A stretch of DNA of 64,000 nucleotides from the NCBI GenBank assembly GCA_011037195.1, contig JAAEAF010001954.1, positions 1-64,000 of the forward strand, given 5' to 3'. This document shows, one piece after another, positions 17,681 to 31,270 of this stretch (the stretch's first letter is position 1; each line of letters starts with the position of its first letter). The stretch is from Triatoma infestans (taxonomy: Eukaryota; Arthropoda; Insecta; Hemiptera; Reduviidae). Made by a program: the position numbers and the translations under genes. The notes under the pieces were generated by a model. That model did not search any database, was not told the DNA's origin, and saw nothing but the letters and a program-made list of their open reading frames with translations.

Positions 17681-19213
17681 AGGGGACAGAATATCTGTGT
17701 CTTGAATATGTCCATGTCTCTTCTTCTAGAATATGAATTTCTGAGGTAGGCAACTTGGGGCGGACCTAGTTAACAAAATCATGACTACCCAGCGGTGTAA
17801 GGGCGTTTAATGTAAAATCAATCAGCGATGGTGACGCTGACTTGTAGATCTGAACCACCACATAATGCAATAAAAAAAATCAGCGCCTAATAAAGACATG
17901 TTATGGAAATCAGAGAGTTATTATTTTCCTCTGAACCATTGTAAAAATATGGCTGTTAACGCCACTACAGTGACGATGATCATAAAACCCTTGAATTAAA
18001 CATGTGGGCAACCTTTCTGTAGCATAAACATTCCGGATGTAATATGAAGTCCAAGTAAACTTCTAAAGGCGTCTAGAATTCAAATTTTGTATTCATTTTA
18101 CATTATGCCTTGATTGATAATCAGACAATTCCGCCAACAAGTTGTAATTTCATGCCTAATAATGAGGTTTAACAATACGACCGTGGTTAGGAGTGTATAC
18201 AGTCCAAGTAATTTAGACGGTGCCTTTGTATTGCGCACTTTGCATCCAAATTACGTTTATTTTTACATATATAGAGTACAATTTCCTTTATAGTAAGTGT
18301 GCAATGCACTACAAATAACGGAGTAGTGGGAAACAGATGATATTAGGGGGCACAAACTAGGACAGCAAACTGCTTTGCCCATGGCAAATCGTTAGTTGTA
18401 AATTGTAATTGTTATGCACAAAGTGGTAAAGGAAAGACACCTAGCATTTTCCAATATGAGAATCTACCAACCAAAATGGTTGTATCTCTACAAACAAAAA
18501 AGGGGAAGATAATTTGAATAAGTTTGTCGTAAAAACCCAACCCCCCCCTTAACAAGCTCTTTCTGTTTCATTCCCCCTCTCTTTCTCTCTACTGACTATT
18601 TTTCTTCCTTACCTGGCTTTTTTTTTTTTTGGTGAGGGTGAGAACAGCAAGCAACTAACTAAAGAAGCACGCTCTTCTAACCCTTATATTTTAAATTACT
18701 TACCAAGGAACGTAAATCTGAGGCCTCCTCCATACCCCCCCGCATCATACCATATTTCCCAACCAAAATAGGGCCAACCTCCTTTAGAAGGAAGGGTTAA
18801 TAGCTGCCCAAAATTTAAAGCTTCATTTAAACGGAAGACAGTTATTAAAGTTCATTTTAAGATAGCATTAAATTTGATAACTACCATGATTTTTATCCTA
18901 ATTTAATAAATACTGACCTTAAAAAAAAATTATGTGAGAATAATGTCTAATATCGAAAATAAGTAGACTCAGCGCTTCTAAATTTTTTTATACTTTTATA
19001 TAATGTACTCTCTTAATGGTTAAAAACATTTTTAAAGGATTAATTTAAAACATTTTGCTTTAACTTTTGTATATTCAGCATATTTTAGTTTCATATAACC
19101 TTATTTAAATGTTATCTTATACCAGAATTGATTATTTTTAATAACTTTTTTTTTTTATATTAAATTTTTTTTTGTTTTAGAAATTATGGTATGATATATT
19201 TACACTACTTCAT
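17681..19213. other. No gene seen
   Basis: About 1.5 kb of AT-rich sequence with pyrimidine-rich stretches (near 18550-18620) and no ORF, repeat or RNA gene that I can support. Confidence 0.55.
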
Positions 19214-19433
19214 GGGTGGGTGTTGGTGTAGTGGTTATGAGCATGGATTTGTAACTGGGAGGTCCCCAGTTCGAGTCCCGAGTATAAACTGCTAAATTTT
19301 ATATTCGTTTGAAAAATGTTAATAGTAAAGTAGGTGATTCTGGTCCCGTCCATGTTTTCTAATTTGGTAGTTGGACGTTAAGCCGCCCGAAAAAACAGGC
19401 ATTACTTTACTTTACTTTACTTACACGACTTTA
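19214..19433 (+). mobile_element. tRNA-derived SINE (family 1), copy 1
   Basis: The head contains RNA polymerase III boxes: box A-like TGGTGTAGTGG (19224-19234) and box B-like AGTTCGAGTCC (about 19268-19278). The body includes the conserved AATTTGGTAGTTGGACGTTA segment, and it ends in a TTTAC-repeat tail. A second copy lies at 55403-55575 with the same order. The flanking stem partners expected of a working tRNA are not conserved. Confidence 0.85.
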
Positions 19434-19630
19434 TCTTTACTCTTACTCCTGGTAAAATGAAGTATAGCGATGATGTTAAAGTTTCAAAATTGAGTATGCC
19501 CTGATTATAAAACAAACTATGGGTGTTTATGAATTCATATAAATCTACAAATGTCATTCACTGAAATGGTCGTGGTATATGTGCTATTGAAAGATTAGAG
19601 TTGGTGGGGAGTCTCCATAAATTGGAGACA

Positions 19631-20300
19631 TTACTTACAGTATACTTCGAAGTATTGCATATACTAACTACATGCTGTATTTAGTTTTATTTTTTATTGT
19701 CTAGTATTGAAAAATTTAAACTTTAGGTCAAGTGTGTGAGCCACGCGCGTCAATGTGCGTGCCAGTGGAGTTAGTAAGTTAGAGTATGTCTCTTCAATAA
19801 TCTTCTTTCATTGGTCTTTTCTTAGAGGACTGTGATATTGCAATGGTTTGTCGGTGCAAGTCTTAATGACTAATGGATGGTGACCCACCCATCGTTAGAT
19901 TACTCAGTACGTCACATGAGGAGTGACATATCATTCTACCACAAGCTATTCAAATTCTAACCATCATGATAATAATAATACGATTCTATAACAGTATTAT
20001 TAATAGGAATTTATAAAATCAAATAAATATTAAAATTCAATAAAAATTGGAAGACGTACGTGCTCATGTGTTTGTTTGTAGGTTAGTTGACGTATCAAAG
20101 ATAGAAATAAAGAGCAAACAGAGTCCACCTAGCACTTACAGTATACTTCGAAGTATTGTATACATTATATACTGTATTTAGTTTTATTCTATTGTCTAGT
20201 ATTGAAAAATATAATATTTATTGTCAAGTGTGTATGAGCCATGTGTGAGTACCGGTGGAGGCTGTGAGTACTGGTACGTTAGAGGCTTCTCTATTCAAAT
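19631..20300. repeat. Direct repeat pair about 500 bp apart
   Basis: The block CACTTACAGTATACTTCGAA and its downstream 110-150 bp (TATTTAGTTTTATT, TTGTCTAGTATTGAAAAAT, CAAGTGTGT-GAGCCA) occur at 19631-19800 and again at 20133-20300, with indels. They may be two copies of one short element or remnants of terminal repeats. The sequence between them holds no ORF. Confidence 0.65.
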
Positions 20301-20939
20301 CATCTCCTCTTTTACGGCTCGCCCGATTTTCTTTAAACTTTGTATACATCTCGGCCAAAAGGAGATCATATAGTAAGGCCCATATTTGTTTAGCCCAGAA
20401 AAGATAAATTTTGTACAATTGTATATATATTTGTGAGTTCGATTTTTTTTTTTTAGTTTTATGTTTAATCATATGTGTATAAATAGCTTATATTCTACAT
20501 TTCTTTTTACTTTGTGTGTGTTTGTGCATAATTTATCTTTTTATTTTAACAGCTTGATAAAAAAAGTATATTTTTATTTTTTTATTCATTGGTATCTTTT
20601 TGTATATTTTGTTGGTTTGAAAGTTATTTCTATTACTATACAGAACCAAACCTGATACTCTTTGTTTCTTTTGGAGAACTTCCTCCTAGACTACATCATT
20701 ATTATGGATTAAGAGAAAATTTATTTAAGGAGGAAAGTACTATATAAAAATAAAAAGGAAAAGTGTTCTAAAAACTTAAATAATTGCTGGGTGTATAAAA
20801 AATAAATAGGGGGAGTATCTTTATAATTTCATTTTTATGTCCAAATTTTGAGAAGCTGCTCGTCTACTGTTTTCTTGTTAAGTTTTCCTCACCCCTTCCT
20901 ACTCATCATTTTCCCGCAAACTGAAAAAAGGACACGTAC
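20301..20939. other. No gene seen
   Basis: AT-rich DNA. Open frames at 20224-20472 and 20461-20655 are low-complexity and unlike any protein I know. Confidence 0.5.
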
Positions 20940-21240
20940 AATAAAGTCGCGCTAACCGTTGATGGATTTTTTGTCTGAATCCTTCGTATCAGATGCGGTG
21001 GCGGTACTTATACGGCCAAGTTTGAGTTTTCGTAGTTCTTTCGGGGCGGCAAAGTTCCGTTTTGCATACGGACGGCCATAACCCTCTTGACGGCCCAGCA
21101 GCAATTTGACCTTAGATATTCTCTTTCTAAGAGTCTTTATGGACAGTGTTGTTTCTCTTGAAAAAATACTGCCTGGAAATAGGCAGAGCACTGCAAAGGC
21201 TCCTGGGCGCAAGCTACATCTTTCCGGATGCAGTGCACAA
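20940..21240 (-). other. GC-richer island with an unrecognised open frame
   Basis: An 86-codon frame (20952-21212, minus) stands out because its base composition is much richer in G and C than its surroundings. The product is basic and arginine/lysine-rich. It matches nothing I recognise, has no neighbour in the same style, and could be a repeat fragment, a relic exon or chance. Confidence 0.25.
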
Positions 21241-21269
21241 AAAAATATATATATATATATATAATTTAT

Positions 21270-21500
21270 ATATCAAGTTTAAAGAAAACTACTAGGGCAT
21301 ATAGCGAGAAAAATCGGGAAATATTGATAAAAATCTTTAATAAGTGATATTTTTAGTTTATTCGGTTTATATTCGGTTCAGGCCCCTAGCGAACCAAAAT
21401 GAAATATCAAGTTTGGATTTCTGCGATTATTTTTTGGGGAGCAATTCTTTCACATTAACAACCATTCATACACGCACACTTGAATGGCAAAGTTGAGATG
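21270..21500 (-). repeat. Divergent family A fragment
   Basis: Degenerate blocks resembling family A (ATATCAAGTTTAAAGAAAA, then CGAGAAAAATCGGGAA, then AAATATCAAGTTTGGATTT, then CACATTAACAACC) appear in minus-strand order. Much older than the copies near 44 kb. Confidence 0.45.
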
Positions 21501-21789
21501 TATTACGGTCCCGGTCATAACCTCAATATCGGTAGTATACAGTAAAACATGTTTGCTATCCGCCACCGTCCACCGCTGGTATAAATATTTTTTTATTTTT
21601 ATATCAACATATATATATATAATATACCTACATTTTTTTTACGTTATTTACAGCAGCATAGCTGCCATAAATGAATATGTGTGACCAATTTTAAAAAAGA
21701 GAGGATAAACTATCCAGTAGAAGCACTCCTAATAATTATTGTTAATGTTCGTTATCTTCTGTGTTCTTGTTTTTCACAATGTTCTGTGT

Positions 21790-22850
21790 TCTGTTTTCTT
21801 CTGTGAGCAAGTCTCGTGGCCACTGACGTTTCTTGGGCGTCGGGAAGGATTCTCAGGGAGGGCTCGGGACGAAAGACGACGGACAAGAGGATTGTGATGA
21901 GCGGATAAGGACATGTGGAATTTATTGTATGGTGCTTTGATAACGTCTTTGTAGGAAGGGTATGTCCTAATTCTGTGTGGATTGTTTTGTTAGAGACATA
22001 GTAGGGAACGTTGACAATGGTTCTAAGGATTTTAGATTGCAGGGACTGGATACGTTGAAGGTTGACACGCTTAGTTGAACCCCACAGTTCAATTCCGCAC
22101 GCCCAAACAGGTTTAAAAATGGCTACATAGATGAGTCTTTTATTTTGTAGTGTGAGTTTCGATCTGCTGCCCAGAAGTCTTTTGAGTAGTCTGAATCGTA
22201 TGTTCAGTTCTCTTCTTTTGAGTCGTTAATGTGGGTTCCATGTAAGTCGTTTGTCAATGTAAAGCCCAAGATAGCGGACAACATCAGCAGGAGGTAATGG
22301 GATATTGTTATAGTATATAGGTGGAGAGGTAATGTGCCGAAGGGCGATGTTGGCATCTGTTTTCGTTTAGTTTGACTCTCCAACTTTTGAACCATGTTTC
22401 AAGAGATGACAGATGGTTCTGTAGCTGTCTATGAGATATTACTGGGTCAGTGTGGATAGAAAAGATGGCTGTATCGTCTGCGAAGGAAGAAATAACTGTT
22501 TCACGGTCGGTTGGGATGTCAGCAGTGTATACTGTGTATAATAAAGGTTCTAGTATGCTGCCTTGAGGAACACCAGCTTTGATAGGTTGGAAGGGAGATA
22601 GGGAAGAACCTACCAACACTTGAAAGTGGCGGTCGACAGGTAATATTTGATGATTAGATAATACTTGAAAGGAAGGACGCCCTTGAGCTTCCAGAGCAGC
22701 TCGGCATGCCATACTCGATCAAAGGCTTGCCTTACATCGAGGAAAGCAGCCGAACAGCTCTCCTTCCGCTCAGGGGAGGAAGCAATGGCATCCCAACGCG
22801 ATGGCATTGTTGGATTGGGGGCTACATTTCTAAAAACCACTTTCTAAAAC
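21790..22850 (-). pseudogene. Jockey-like non-LTR reverse transcriptase remnant
   Basis: Read on the minus strand, translated pieces in at least three frames give, in order, an AAFLDVRQAFDRVWH segment, the AGVPQGSILEPLLYTVY segment, the catalytic FADD box and a LGFTL segment. These are reverse transcriptase motifs in the right order, broken by frameshifts and stops. The endonuclease half and the 5' end are missing. A dead copy. Confidence 0.85.
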
Positions 22851-24444
22851 TTCATTTCGAAAAAATTGGCACATCATAATATGCCACTTTCAGCAATAAC
22901 GGAAAGTATATTTTATCACAAATAAATAAATAAATAACTATACCAACTCTTTATGTAATGCAGTCTTTCAAAAAGTATTTGTTGATTCAAAATTTCCATT
23001 TTATAACTTTAAGAACCTCCATAAATCCGTAATTTAGAATCTAAAAGTAATGGTTATTGCAGATACTCATATAAAAACACAGTGGAAAGGGAACATTCTC
23101 CGGAGAAAATAAAATATTTAATTAAACTTACAAATGTATTTCCACTTCCTAACGTTGAACACCTAATGTAAGTTGAAGGTAATAATAGAAAGGTACGAAC
23201 TGGCTGATGTTTGAGAGGAAATAAAATGTGATTTATGAGCAAAGGAGGTTTATGTGTTGGAAAATAGTGGCACAACTAGTGTGGAAGTATGCAATGTTGG
23301 AAAGAGCTTAGAATCCCGCTGAGAGTCGTTTTATGTCGCTAAAAGCCTATGAAACTAAACACCAGAAGTTTCGTTCATTTTCTAACTTTCTGCTACCTAG
23401 TTTGTTTTGCGTACGTTTCCTACTGCAATTCCTTTCTTCATTTAACCAACATTTCATTAACAAAATTCATTAATATTCACACTTTAATTTTACATTATTT
23501 TGGAATTGAAAACATTTATTTATTAATTGTAATAATATATATTTATTAAATTATTAATTGATTAAGGTAGAACATATTTTTATAATAAGTATTTTTAAAG
23601 AAGGAAAATAATGAATATTACAAGCTACAATAATTTCTAAAGCAATAGTAAGTTTCTATAGACTTGTGAGCAGAAACAGAATATTTCGGAACCTTTTAGT
23701 TTGGAAGACAATGGATTCCAGAAAAAAATTGCAGGAATACTCATGTGAATAAGTCTTAAGGGTTAAAAGTCCCGAATAAAATCGTGTAGAATGCCTGCTT
23801 CAGGCTTGACTCTTGTTTTTTTAGCCTGGCGAGTAAATATATATAAAGGCTTAAATTTTGGGAATCATTTAGACCGTCTACAGATGGACGTCAAAGTTAT
23901 ACAACTCCGAGTTCTAATTTATAGATTTCTGAATTTTCATTTTTTTTTATTTTTTTTAAATAATTCTGACAGCAGTGGATTTTGCTCATGTTTCTTAATC
24001 AGAGTGTTTTCTTAAAATTAATAATACCTTGATTTGTTTCTTGGACACAACTACTTTTGTATAGAAAAATAAAGATTAATCAACGATAGCTTGTCTTTAT
24101 TTTGTGATTTTAGTGCCGAAATACAGGAAATTGTTTATGTATTTATAAAAACCTTAAAGGGGCAATTAACTAATTTGATCAATGATTTGAAAATTTACTA
24201 TTAAATAATAGAATTCTTATATATTCCTATATATTGAGCTAAACTTAAATGAGTTTAATAAGAGTTACAAGGCAAAATAATATTTTTTTTATATACATAC
24301 TAAACTAGCGGTAAGAATAAGTAAAAAAAGGAACGGACCTGTATGTATCCTTTCGCTGTAATAGAAGCAGGAGAGGGCATCCTTGACGAACGCGACAATA
24401 CCAATCGGTCAATTAACATTTAATGATTAGATAATAACTAAATG
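22851..24444. other. No gene seen
   Basis: AT-rich intergenic sequence with short uninformative open frames. It includes an AAATAAATAAATAAATAA run near 22920 and no recognisable element. Confidence 0.5.
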
Positions 24445-25132
24445 GGAGATTATGTCTGAATTTATGCGGCAAACTCTGGTGGGTACCGGGGCATGTTGGC
24501 ATTGAAGGGAATGAGATGGCCGACGCCTTGGCCAAGATAGGCACTATGACCCCACTTCTGGGGCCGGAACCTTTTTGTGGGATTAGCGACCAGTTTCTGT
24601 TGGAGGAACTTAGGAAGGAGGAGGAGACGAAGAGATCTCAACTCTGGTACTCCCTCCCCGGGTTGCGGCAGGCCAAGATCTGCTTGGGAAATTATAACCA
24701 ACGGAGGTCGGAGGCCTGCATTGGATTGAGTAAGAACAAGCTCCACGTACTTACGGGTTTCCTCACGGGGCATTGCCGACTTAGAGGACACCTGGTGAAG
24801 CTGGGCTTGGAAAGTGACAGCTCATGCAGATTCTGTGGGGAGTTGGAGGAAACTCCAATACATCTCCTAACAGACTGCGAGGCTGCCACTCAGAGAAGGT
24901 TAAGGGACCTGGGCAGCTACCAGGTGGAGGAGGGGGACATACCCTCTCTAGAGCCCGTCAGGGTATTAGGATTCCTCAGGGATCTTAACCTGATGGAGGT
25001 GTTGTAGAACGGATATTCAATTGGACATCCGTTCGGGTGCTATGGGCAGGCCTGTGGCACCCGGGGGGCATAGCACAATAGACCTGATCAAGGTCGCAGT
25101 GCGTTGGCCCCCCACTTAAAAAAAAAAAAGGG
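24445..25132 (+). mobile_element. 5'-truncated LINE with poly-A tail (RNase H end)
   Basis: The reading frame up to 25007 encodes the end of an RNase H domain (VPGHVGIEGNEMADALAK) and a C-terminal zinc-like region (CRFCGELEETPIHLLTDC, with C-x2-C and H-x4-C). About 110 bp of 3' UTR and an A-tract follow. The flanking repeats TAATAACTAAATG (24432-24444) and TAAGAACTAAGTG (25133-25145) match at 11 of 13 bases and are the likely target-site duplication. This copy is only the last part of the element; the catalytic reverse transcriptase is absent. Confidence 0.85.
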
Positions 25133-25145
25133 TAAGAACTAAGTG

Positions 25146-25865
25146 TTGCTGTGCAGGCTTGTTTCGTTTCGATATCATTATAACTACTGAATATTTCCAA
25201 AGTTTAGGGAAAGTAAGTGGTCCATAAAAACCGCTTTATAAATGTATGATAAAAAATAAGAATACCATACATGTTATGAGATGGTATCTTGGAAATTCAT
25301 TGGTTGGTAGTTGGTTTAATAATGTACATCATATCAGATGGATTAAAAGATTTAGGAAGCAAAGTATGTTCTAGTGGTGAGTTTAAGTGCTCTTCGAGTT
25401 TTAGTTCTTGTTTTTGATCCTTCATACCAATTTTTTTTAATTAAAATTTATCACATTTTAATTGAAATTATTATCTTTTTTGTTTGTTTTTTTTGGACAC
25501 AACTACATTTTTATTGAATAATAAAGTTTAAACAACGATAGTTTGCATTTTAGTTTAGATTTTATGCATAACAACATCTTTTGAATTAATTTAATTTAAG
25601 AAATATCTGCAGCTATTTAAGTCTATAAACTACAAAGGCTGTCTGGGTTGAGAGGCGTCCATTGTTAACTGTTTAACCCGTTATTTCACCCATATAGCAA
25701 GAGATCTTTTTTTAAACAACCTCAAACCAATGTTGGTCCCAATAAGTATTATCTACTACCCTATTGCAATGTGGGCAAAAAGTCAAAATAATTGCGAGTT
25801 ATCAAAACCTGATTAGCGCATGATAATGTCCTTCAGAACTAACTAAACCCTTTGTGCTAAAAAAA
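25146..25865. other. No gene seen
   Basis: AT-rich sequence without supported features. Confidence 0.5.
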
Positions 25866-26126
25866 AAAAAAAAACCTATGGCGCAACAGCCCAAGTAGGG
25901 CCAAGGCTTGCCATACGGCGATTTGAATAGGGGGGCGCATGGTAAGCACGCTGCAGTTCCCAGGCCGTTTAGTTCCGGCTTTCGCTACGTAGGGCGCTAC
26001 TAACTGTAGCTTCCCACTTTTTATCACGATGCTGGGTCAACACCGACTTTGCCCTCCCGGGAATCGAACCCTGAATTCTCGCACGAAAGGCGAGTGGCTA
26101 GCCATTAGTCCAACGCGTGAGGACGT
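25866..26126 (-). mobile_element. tRNA-derived SINE (family 2)
   Basis: On the minus strand the head reads TTGGACTAATGGCTAGCCAC (D-arm/box A-like), an anticodon-arm-like CTCGCCTTTCGTGCGAG, and GGGTTCGATTCCC (perfect box B, at 26059-26071). It resembles a Glu-type tRNA. A body of about 180 bp follows and ends in a T-run adjacent to CCTATGGCGCAACAGCCC (plus strand). It is one arm of a junction with the family A repeat that follows directly. Confidence 0.85.
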
Positions 26127-26127
26127 G

Positions 26128-26822
26128 CTAAAAAAAATCTGGTGTGAAACACTCACACAACTTACTCTTACTCCAGTTCTCAAAATTATAATTGGTAAAT
26201 TTTATAGTTTGTGTACCAAATTTAATGAAATTCAACGAAAACTGAAAAAACTGTAAAACATTAAAAGCGCAATTCCGGTTAACTAATTTCCTTGAAACTC
26301 GGAATTTTGGCCATCCATTTATTTCTAATTAATTTTGTTTGAATTTCTGATTAATTTTGAATTGTATAATCAACTATGATAGCACTTCAGAGAAAAACAT
26401 AACCCCACACCTCCACTAAAAGTGCCCTTAAATAAATTTTCCTAGAGAAATGTTTTTAATCAAAGTTGTAGCTCATTGAATGTGTAGTTGATATACAAAG
26501 TTTGAAGAAAATCGTTGGAGCCATTTTTTGAGACAAACGCAAAAAAGTAAAAAAAAAAAAAACAAACAAGTAAAGTGGTACTTCCGATTGAGAAATTTTG
26601 ACAGATGACCCACTGTCAGATGCCAGGTGATACCTAAACGGAATATCAAGTTTCAACTTTCTACGGTTTTTCGTTTTTGAGCTATGCTGTTCACATACAC
26701 ACATACACACACATACACAGACCATTTGCTAAAAACCACTTTTTTGGACTCAGGGGACCTCAAAACGGATATAATTTGACACGATTACAATACTTCCTCT
26801 TACTAGGAGTAAGAGAAAGTAA
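26128..26822 (-). repeat. Family A repeat, inverted, internally shortened
   Basis: It runs from the A-tract and GGTGTGAAACACTCACACAA, through one internal unit (the other is missing), the CA run at about 26695-26720, and the CGAAAAACCGTAG-like block, to the hairpin end CTCTTACTAGGAGTAAGAG. Confidence 0.8.
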
Positions 26823-28324
26823 AAATACGAGTAAAATATCAAGTACACTTAGACATTGTGTTAAACTCAGCTAATCTTAGCAAAAAAATGCAACTTTGAA
26901 GAACATTGAATTAGAATTAAAATTCATAATTAGAATAATATTAGAGTTATAATAATTTAATTCTAATTCTAATAATTAATTATTATTCTAATAATTAGAA
27001 TTTTAATAATTGCAACAAAAGTAAGTGGATATTTATAGGAAATAATGATTAGAAGCCATTAGTAGAGGAAAAAATTAATCTCTGTCCTGGTGTTCACACT
27101 TAAAGTCACTTATTTACTCTCCTTTAGCTTTCAACGTATTCATATTTCTATTTTTCACAACGCTATTCAATTAATCGTTTCAGTCACTTCATAGAGAACA
27201 ACTCTCTATGGTATTTGTTTCTCGATGAATAAATATAATTATATAGAAGCCTTCAATATTACTTATAGTGAACTAATGAGATTACAAACAAGTTTAAAAA
27301 AGTTTCTTGGCCTATATAATAAAAATAATTATTCACTACAGACAATTTAATGTAGCAATTTTTTATCAATAAAACTTGTTAAAAGACACTTCAATTAATT
27401 CGAGTTCTTCTTTTTTTTTTTTTTTGGTTAAAAGTAATATTTCTTTTTAAATTTAAGATGGCAAAGCTTTCATTCAAGTCGTTTGTTTAGTCCGTGACTT
27501 TACTTGAAAGAAAGTATCTTTAACAAAGATCAATCGTAAAGACTAATAGCAAAAAAAAAAAAAACCTCTTGATTTAGCAGAAAACTGCATTAATTAAGTC
27601 GATAACTTTTTCGTTTTTTTTTGTCACCACTTGTAATAAGGGATATAAAGGAGGACTGCCTTATTATTCAGTTCATTTATTTAAATATTTTCTTCTTATT
27701 CATTTAATAGACGGAATATTTTTTCAAATAAATTAGAGAGAATGAGATTTCCATCTCTTGAAATTTGTACAAAAAAAAAAAGATAAGGCTATCATTTGGA
27801 ATCTTTCTAGGGGCAAATAATACTAGATAGATCTTCACGGACTATTCCTACGAGTATTCATTCTTAAGCGTTCTTAATGATTAGTTATTCCCAAACTTTA
27901 TATGGTATCATTAATGCTGGTAACGGCAATGCCAGTCTCTCCATAGACATTTAATCAACAGCCATTTTTTTCAAGTTCATTTTTTTTCTTTTTTTTCAAG
28001 AAAAGAACTAAAAACATCGATTTCGTACCTTCCACTAATCCATTTTTGGGATTTCCCGCCTTTCTTTCCGTTCAGTCCAAATTGCGTCTTAAAGATTTGA
28101 GGTTCGACGATTTCTTCTAACTTACTCTAATCCTAAAATTCTCATTTGCTGTTCAGCAGTTCTGCTGGAGACTAAAGCCTTGTTTTAGTCATCGCCGATG
28201 ATTATTTTCAGCAAAATATATACTGGTGAGTTTGTTGTTATTTGTATTGAATTATGGTCCTTCTAAAAGAAATTATCTCGAATTATCGTTCGAGTTTACC
28301 TTCAAGAAATGTGAAATCTTGTTT
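26823..28324. other. No gene seen
   Basis: AT-rich sequence with a near-palindromic AATTA-rich patch at 26920-27010. No ORF or recognised repeat. Confidence 0.5.
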
Positions 28325-28560
28325 TTTTTTTTTTTTTTTTAATTGAAGGCCCGTCAACATCTATGGTCATTGGCGCCCAGAGCCTTCTCCAGTGCACTGC
28401 CCCAGCCTCTGGACAGAGTTCTCTCGTTATAGACTACCCGTCCATCACCGGACAGTGAGCTGTAGAGGCTCCTAGGAAGAAAAAATCTAAGGTTAGCAGC
28501 TGGACTCGAACCCAGGACTTCCGCATGGGAGTATGTTAGCCACTTAGCTATTCCCCTCCC
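28325..28560 (-). mobile_element. tRNA-derived SINE (family 3), copy 1
   Basis: On the minus strand it shows TAGCTAAGTGGCTAAC (box A-like), GGGTTCGAGTCC (box B) and a body containing AGGAGCCTCTACAGCTCAC, with a T-run on the plus side as its A-tail. It shares order and the GTGAGCT-TAGA-GCTCCTAG body block with the copy at 60205-60450. Confidence 0.75.
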
Positions 28561-31270
28561 TATTGATTGCCAATATATTTTTTCGTTAAGACTCCAGCAA
28601 GAAAATATTCAATTAGAAAAGACCAACGCAATATTATTTTCAATAAGCTAAGTCGTGGTGTTCCTGCGAATAATTACACCACTTTCAGGGGAATGTACCA
28701 GCCAAAGTATAGATGACCGCTGATTGTTATAGTATTGTAAGATGTTTAATGAAACATTAGAAGGCAGTGGCATTAGCAAATGTGCATATTTATGTAATTA
28801 TTTAGTTATCATGATATTTTTTGAGGTAGTCTACGTTACGTAGATTCTCTTGACTCAAGCTTACCTCCATTTGTCTCTGATATGAGCATCCGGTCACTCT
28901 TTAAATCGTATCCGGTCATTGGTTTTTAACACCTTCCTTCTATTTCCCAATCAATTATTGTTATTATGATATAATTGTTATTAACTGCTTTTCAAAAACA
29001 CAGTTTTTGTATTCAGCAATTTGTGTTTAATCATTTGCATATCTAGCATTATTTAACATAAAATTTTGGCGACCTCCCCTCCACATGATCAAAGATACGT
29101 AGATTATATTGATATAAACATTGGTTAATTACATAAATACCGTGTTCAACATTGGTTTAAAATGTGGAGTCCTAATTGGAAGCAATCATACACAAGTCTG
29201 TATATCAGTTTCAATAATCTTTCTCTCTAGTCTTCTGCTATTTATTTTCATCAAATAAAATATGTTAGTCCAGATCAAGAACTTTCTGAAAGCATATTGT
29301 TTCAGGTTTTCAGGTAGGGGCGAGCCTACTCTCTGAAATAGCCTATTAAATATGGGCGTAACGTTAGGTTTATAACAAACTACTGACACAGCCATAACCC
29401 TAAAAGCTTACAAGAAATATATTTTACAAGACCTCTCAAGTTTAATCGAGCTTAAGTTGAGGTTGAAAAATACAAAAATCTGAAAAATATTGGATGATTT
29501 GACAATATACATGATGACATCTTGCAAGGTTTATTGCAAACAACGAGATGAGCAATATAGTTTAAACTCTTAGCTCAATTTATGATTGCATTTCTCGCAA
29601 TGAAACATAAAAAAAATAAATCAAATCCTCCAATACGTTCAATTACCGACATTCAGTCTACGAAATTATTCAGTCTACTGAAATTAGCAACACATAAATA
29701 ATTATTTAGCGGTGTGCACGAATGGATTCCATTTTTTTTTTTGACATTTTCTCTTCACTTTTAAATAAAAATGAACTTTTAAGTGCTACTGAAAAATTTC
29801 ACTATCTCCAAGTCATGTCTTAAACGTGGTACAGCTGTACTAATTAAATCATTAAAATTACCCACCATTCATTATGATGTGCCTCTCCAAATCTTAAAAG
29901 AGAGGTAACATTATGTTCATACTCATTATTCATTTACATGTTAAGAACCTTTTGATATACCCAGAGTTTTAGATAAGTCATCAAGCTCGTTACAGTAAAC
30001 TCTTTCAAATAATATGTTGAAGCTTGCTGGTCAGACCACAAAACATTCAGACATCCTTGTTGTACATCTTACCGTCTCGAATTTGATGCCGATATATTCA
30101 TTCCGCTTCTGACCAAAATTAATGTCCAGTAAGCCAGAAATTAAATAATTTTACTGAATTTCTTATGAATATAAATATAGAATTCCTCATTTAACCTGTT
30201 TGGTGCTAAAACAAGCTCCATTGCCAGCCAAAAAAAAAAAAAAAAAACTTAAACAAACAAAAAAACGTTCTAAATCGTATTTAATAACTTCAAATAATCA
30301 ACTACCCGGTGTTGTAACGAGCTTGAAAAGAGATACACCAAATATTGAAGTGCCCCAAGTTTATTGAGATGTCTGTGTCAGATTTTGTAAGAGTAAACAA
30401 ACTGTGCTTGATAATCTGTAAGACAGAAATTGTGAGTAACAGTGTGAGATACGTGTGTTCTCATTTCACCAAACACTAAAACCACCTGCTACAGAGTAAG
30501 AATAAGTAATAATATTCTGTACTTTCCGTTAGGAAAGAAAATAAACTATTGGATAGAATTTCATTTAGACCGGGAAAATATATTGGAAATTAGAAAGAAT
30601 TCATCAGCAGCAGCATACTTCACACGCACACAAATATAAAAAAGTTGTTATATATCAACTCCGGTATAATACTGGTTTAATTATATTTACTTTTGAAAGG
30701 ACAAAATATTCAGTGAATACTATTCATTTCAACGTAAAATAAAGGAGAATATTTTATCTAATTAATTTATCAACAGGTGGACAATTCAATTAGCACAATG
30801 TAAATAAAGATTTTACATGTCTATTCTCCAACCTTTTTACAAACAATATAGTATTGTATGTTATTTTGTATGTTATATATTTCAACAAATTACAATTTAG
30901 AGTTTGACACATGTTTAGTGTATCCACTCAGTAGGGAAACAAACATAACGCTACGTCAGCTTTTATATAACAAAACTTTCTGTTTCGCTTAATTAACTTT
31001 AGTTAATATAATCTACTTAGTACAGTACTTAATACAGTTCGTTATGTTGTTACTCCAATACAATTCGTGGCAGACCTCGGGACGCTCTCATTCAGATGTC
31101 TAAAAGCTCCAAGGTTTAAAAGTTACCAATGCTGGGCGTTTGAGAACAAGTTATCGCCTAGAACCTTCCCAGATCATGAAATACCCTAGAGTAATAGAAT
31201 GTTTCTTAATAGAGTGTTTCATGAAACGTCTTAAAGTCTAAAAGTATCCTCATGCTAGTTAGGCATTCTT
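28561..31270. other. No gene seen
   Basis: About 2.7 kb of AT-rich sequence. A 69-codon open frame at 29186-29395 (minus) is unrecognised and lacks support. Confidence 0.5.

Noticed and set aside
19214..19433. Functional tRNA gene
   Set aside because: Pol III boxes are present, but stems are not conserved and a repeated body follows; it is a SINE. The same holds for 25866, 28325, 55403 and 60205.
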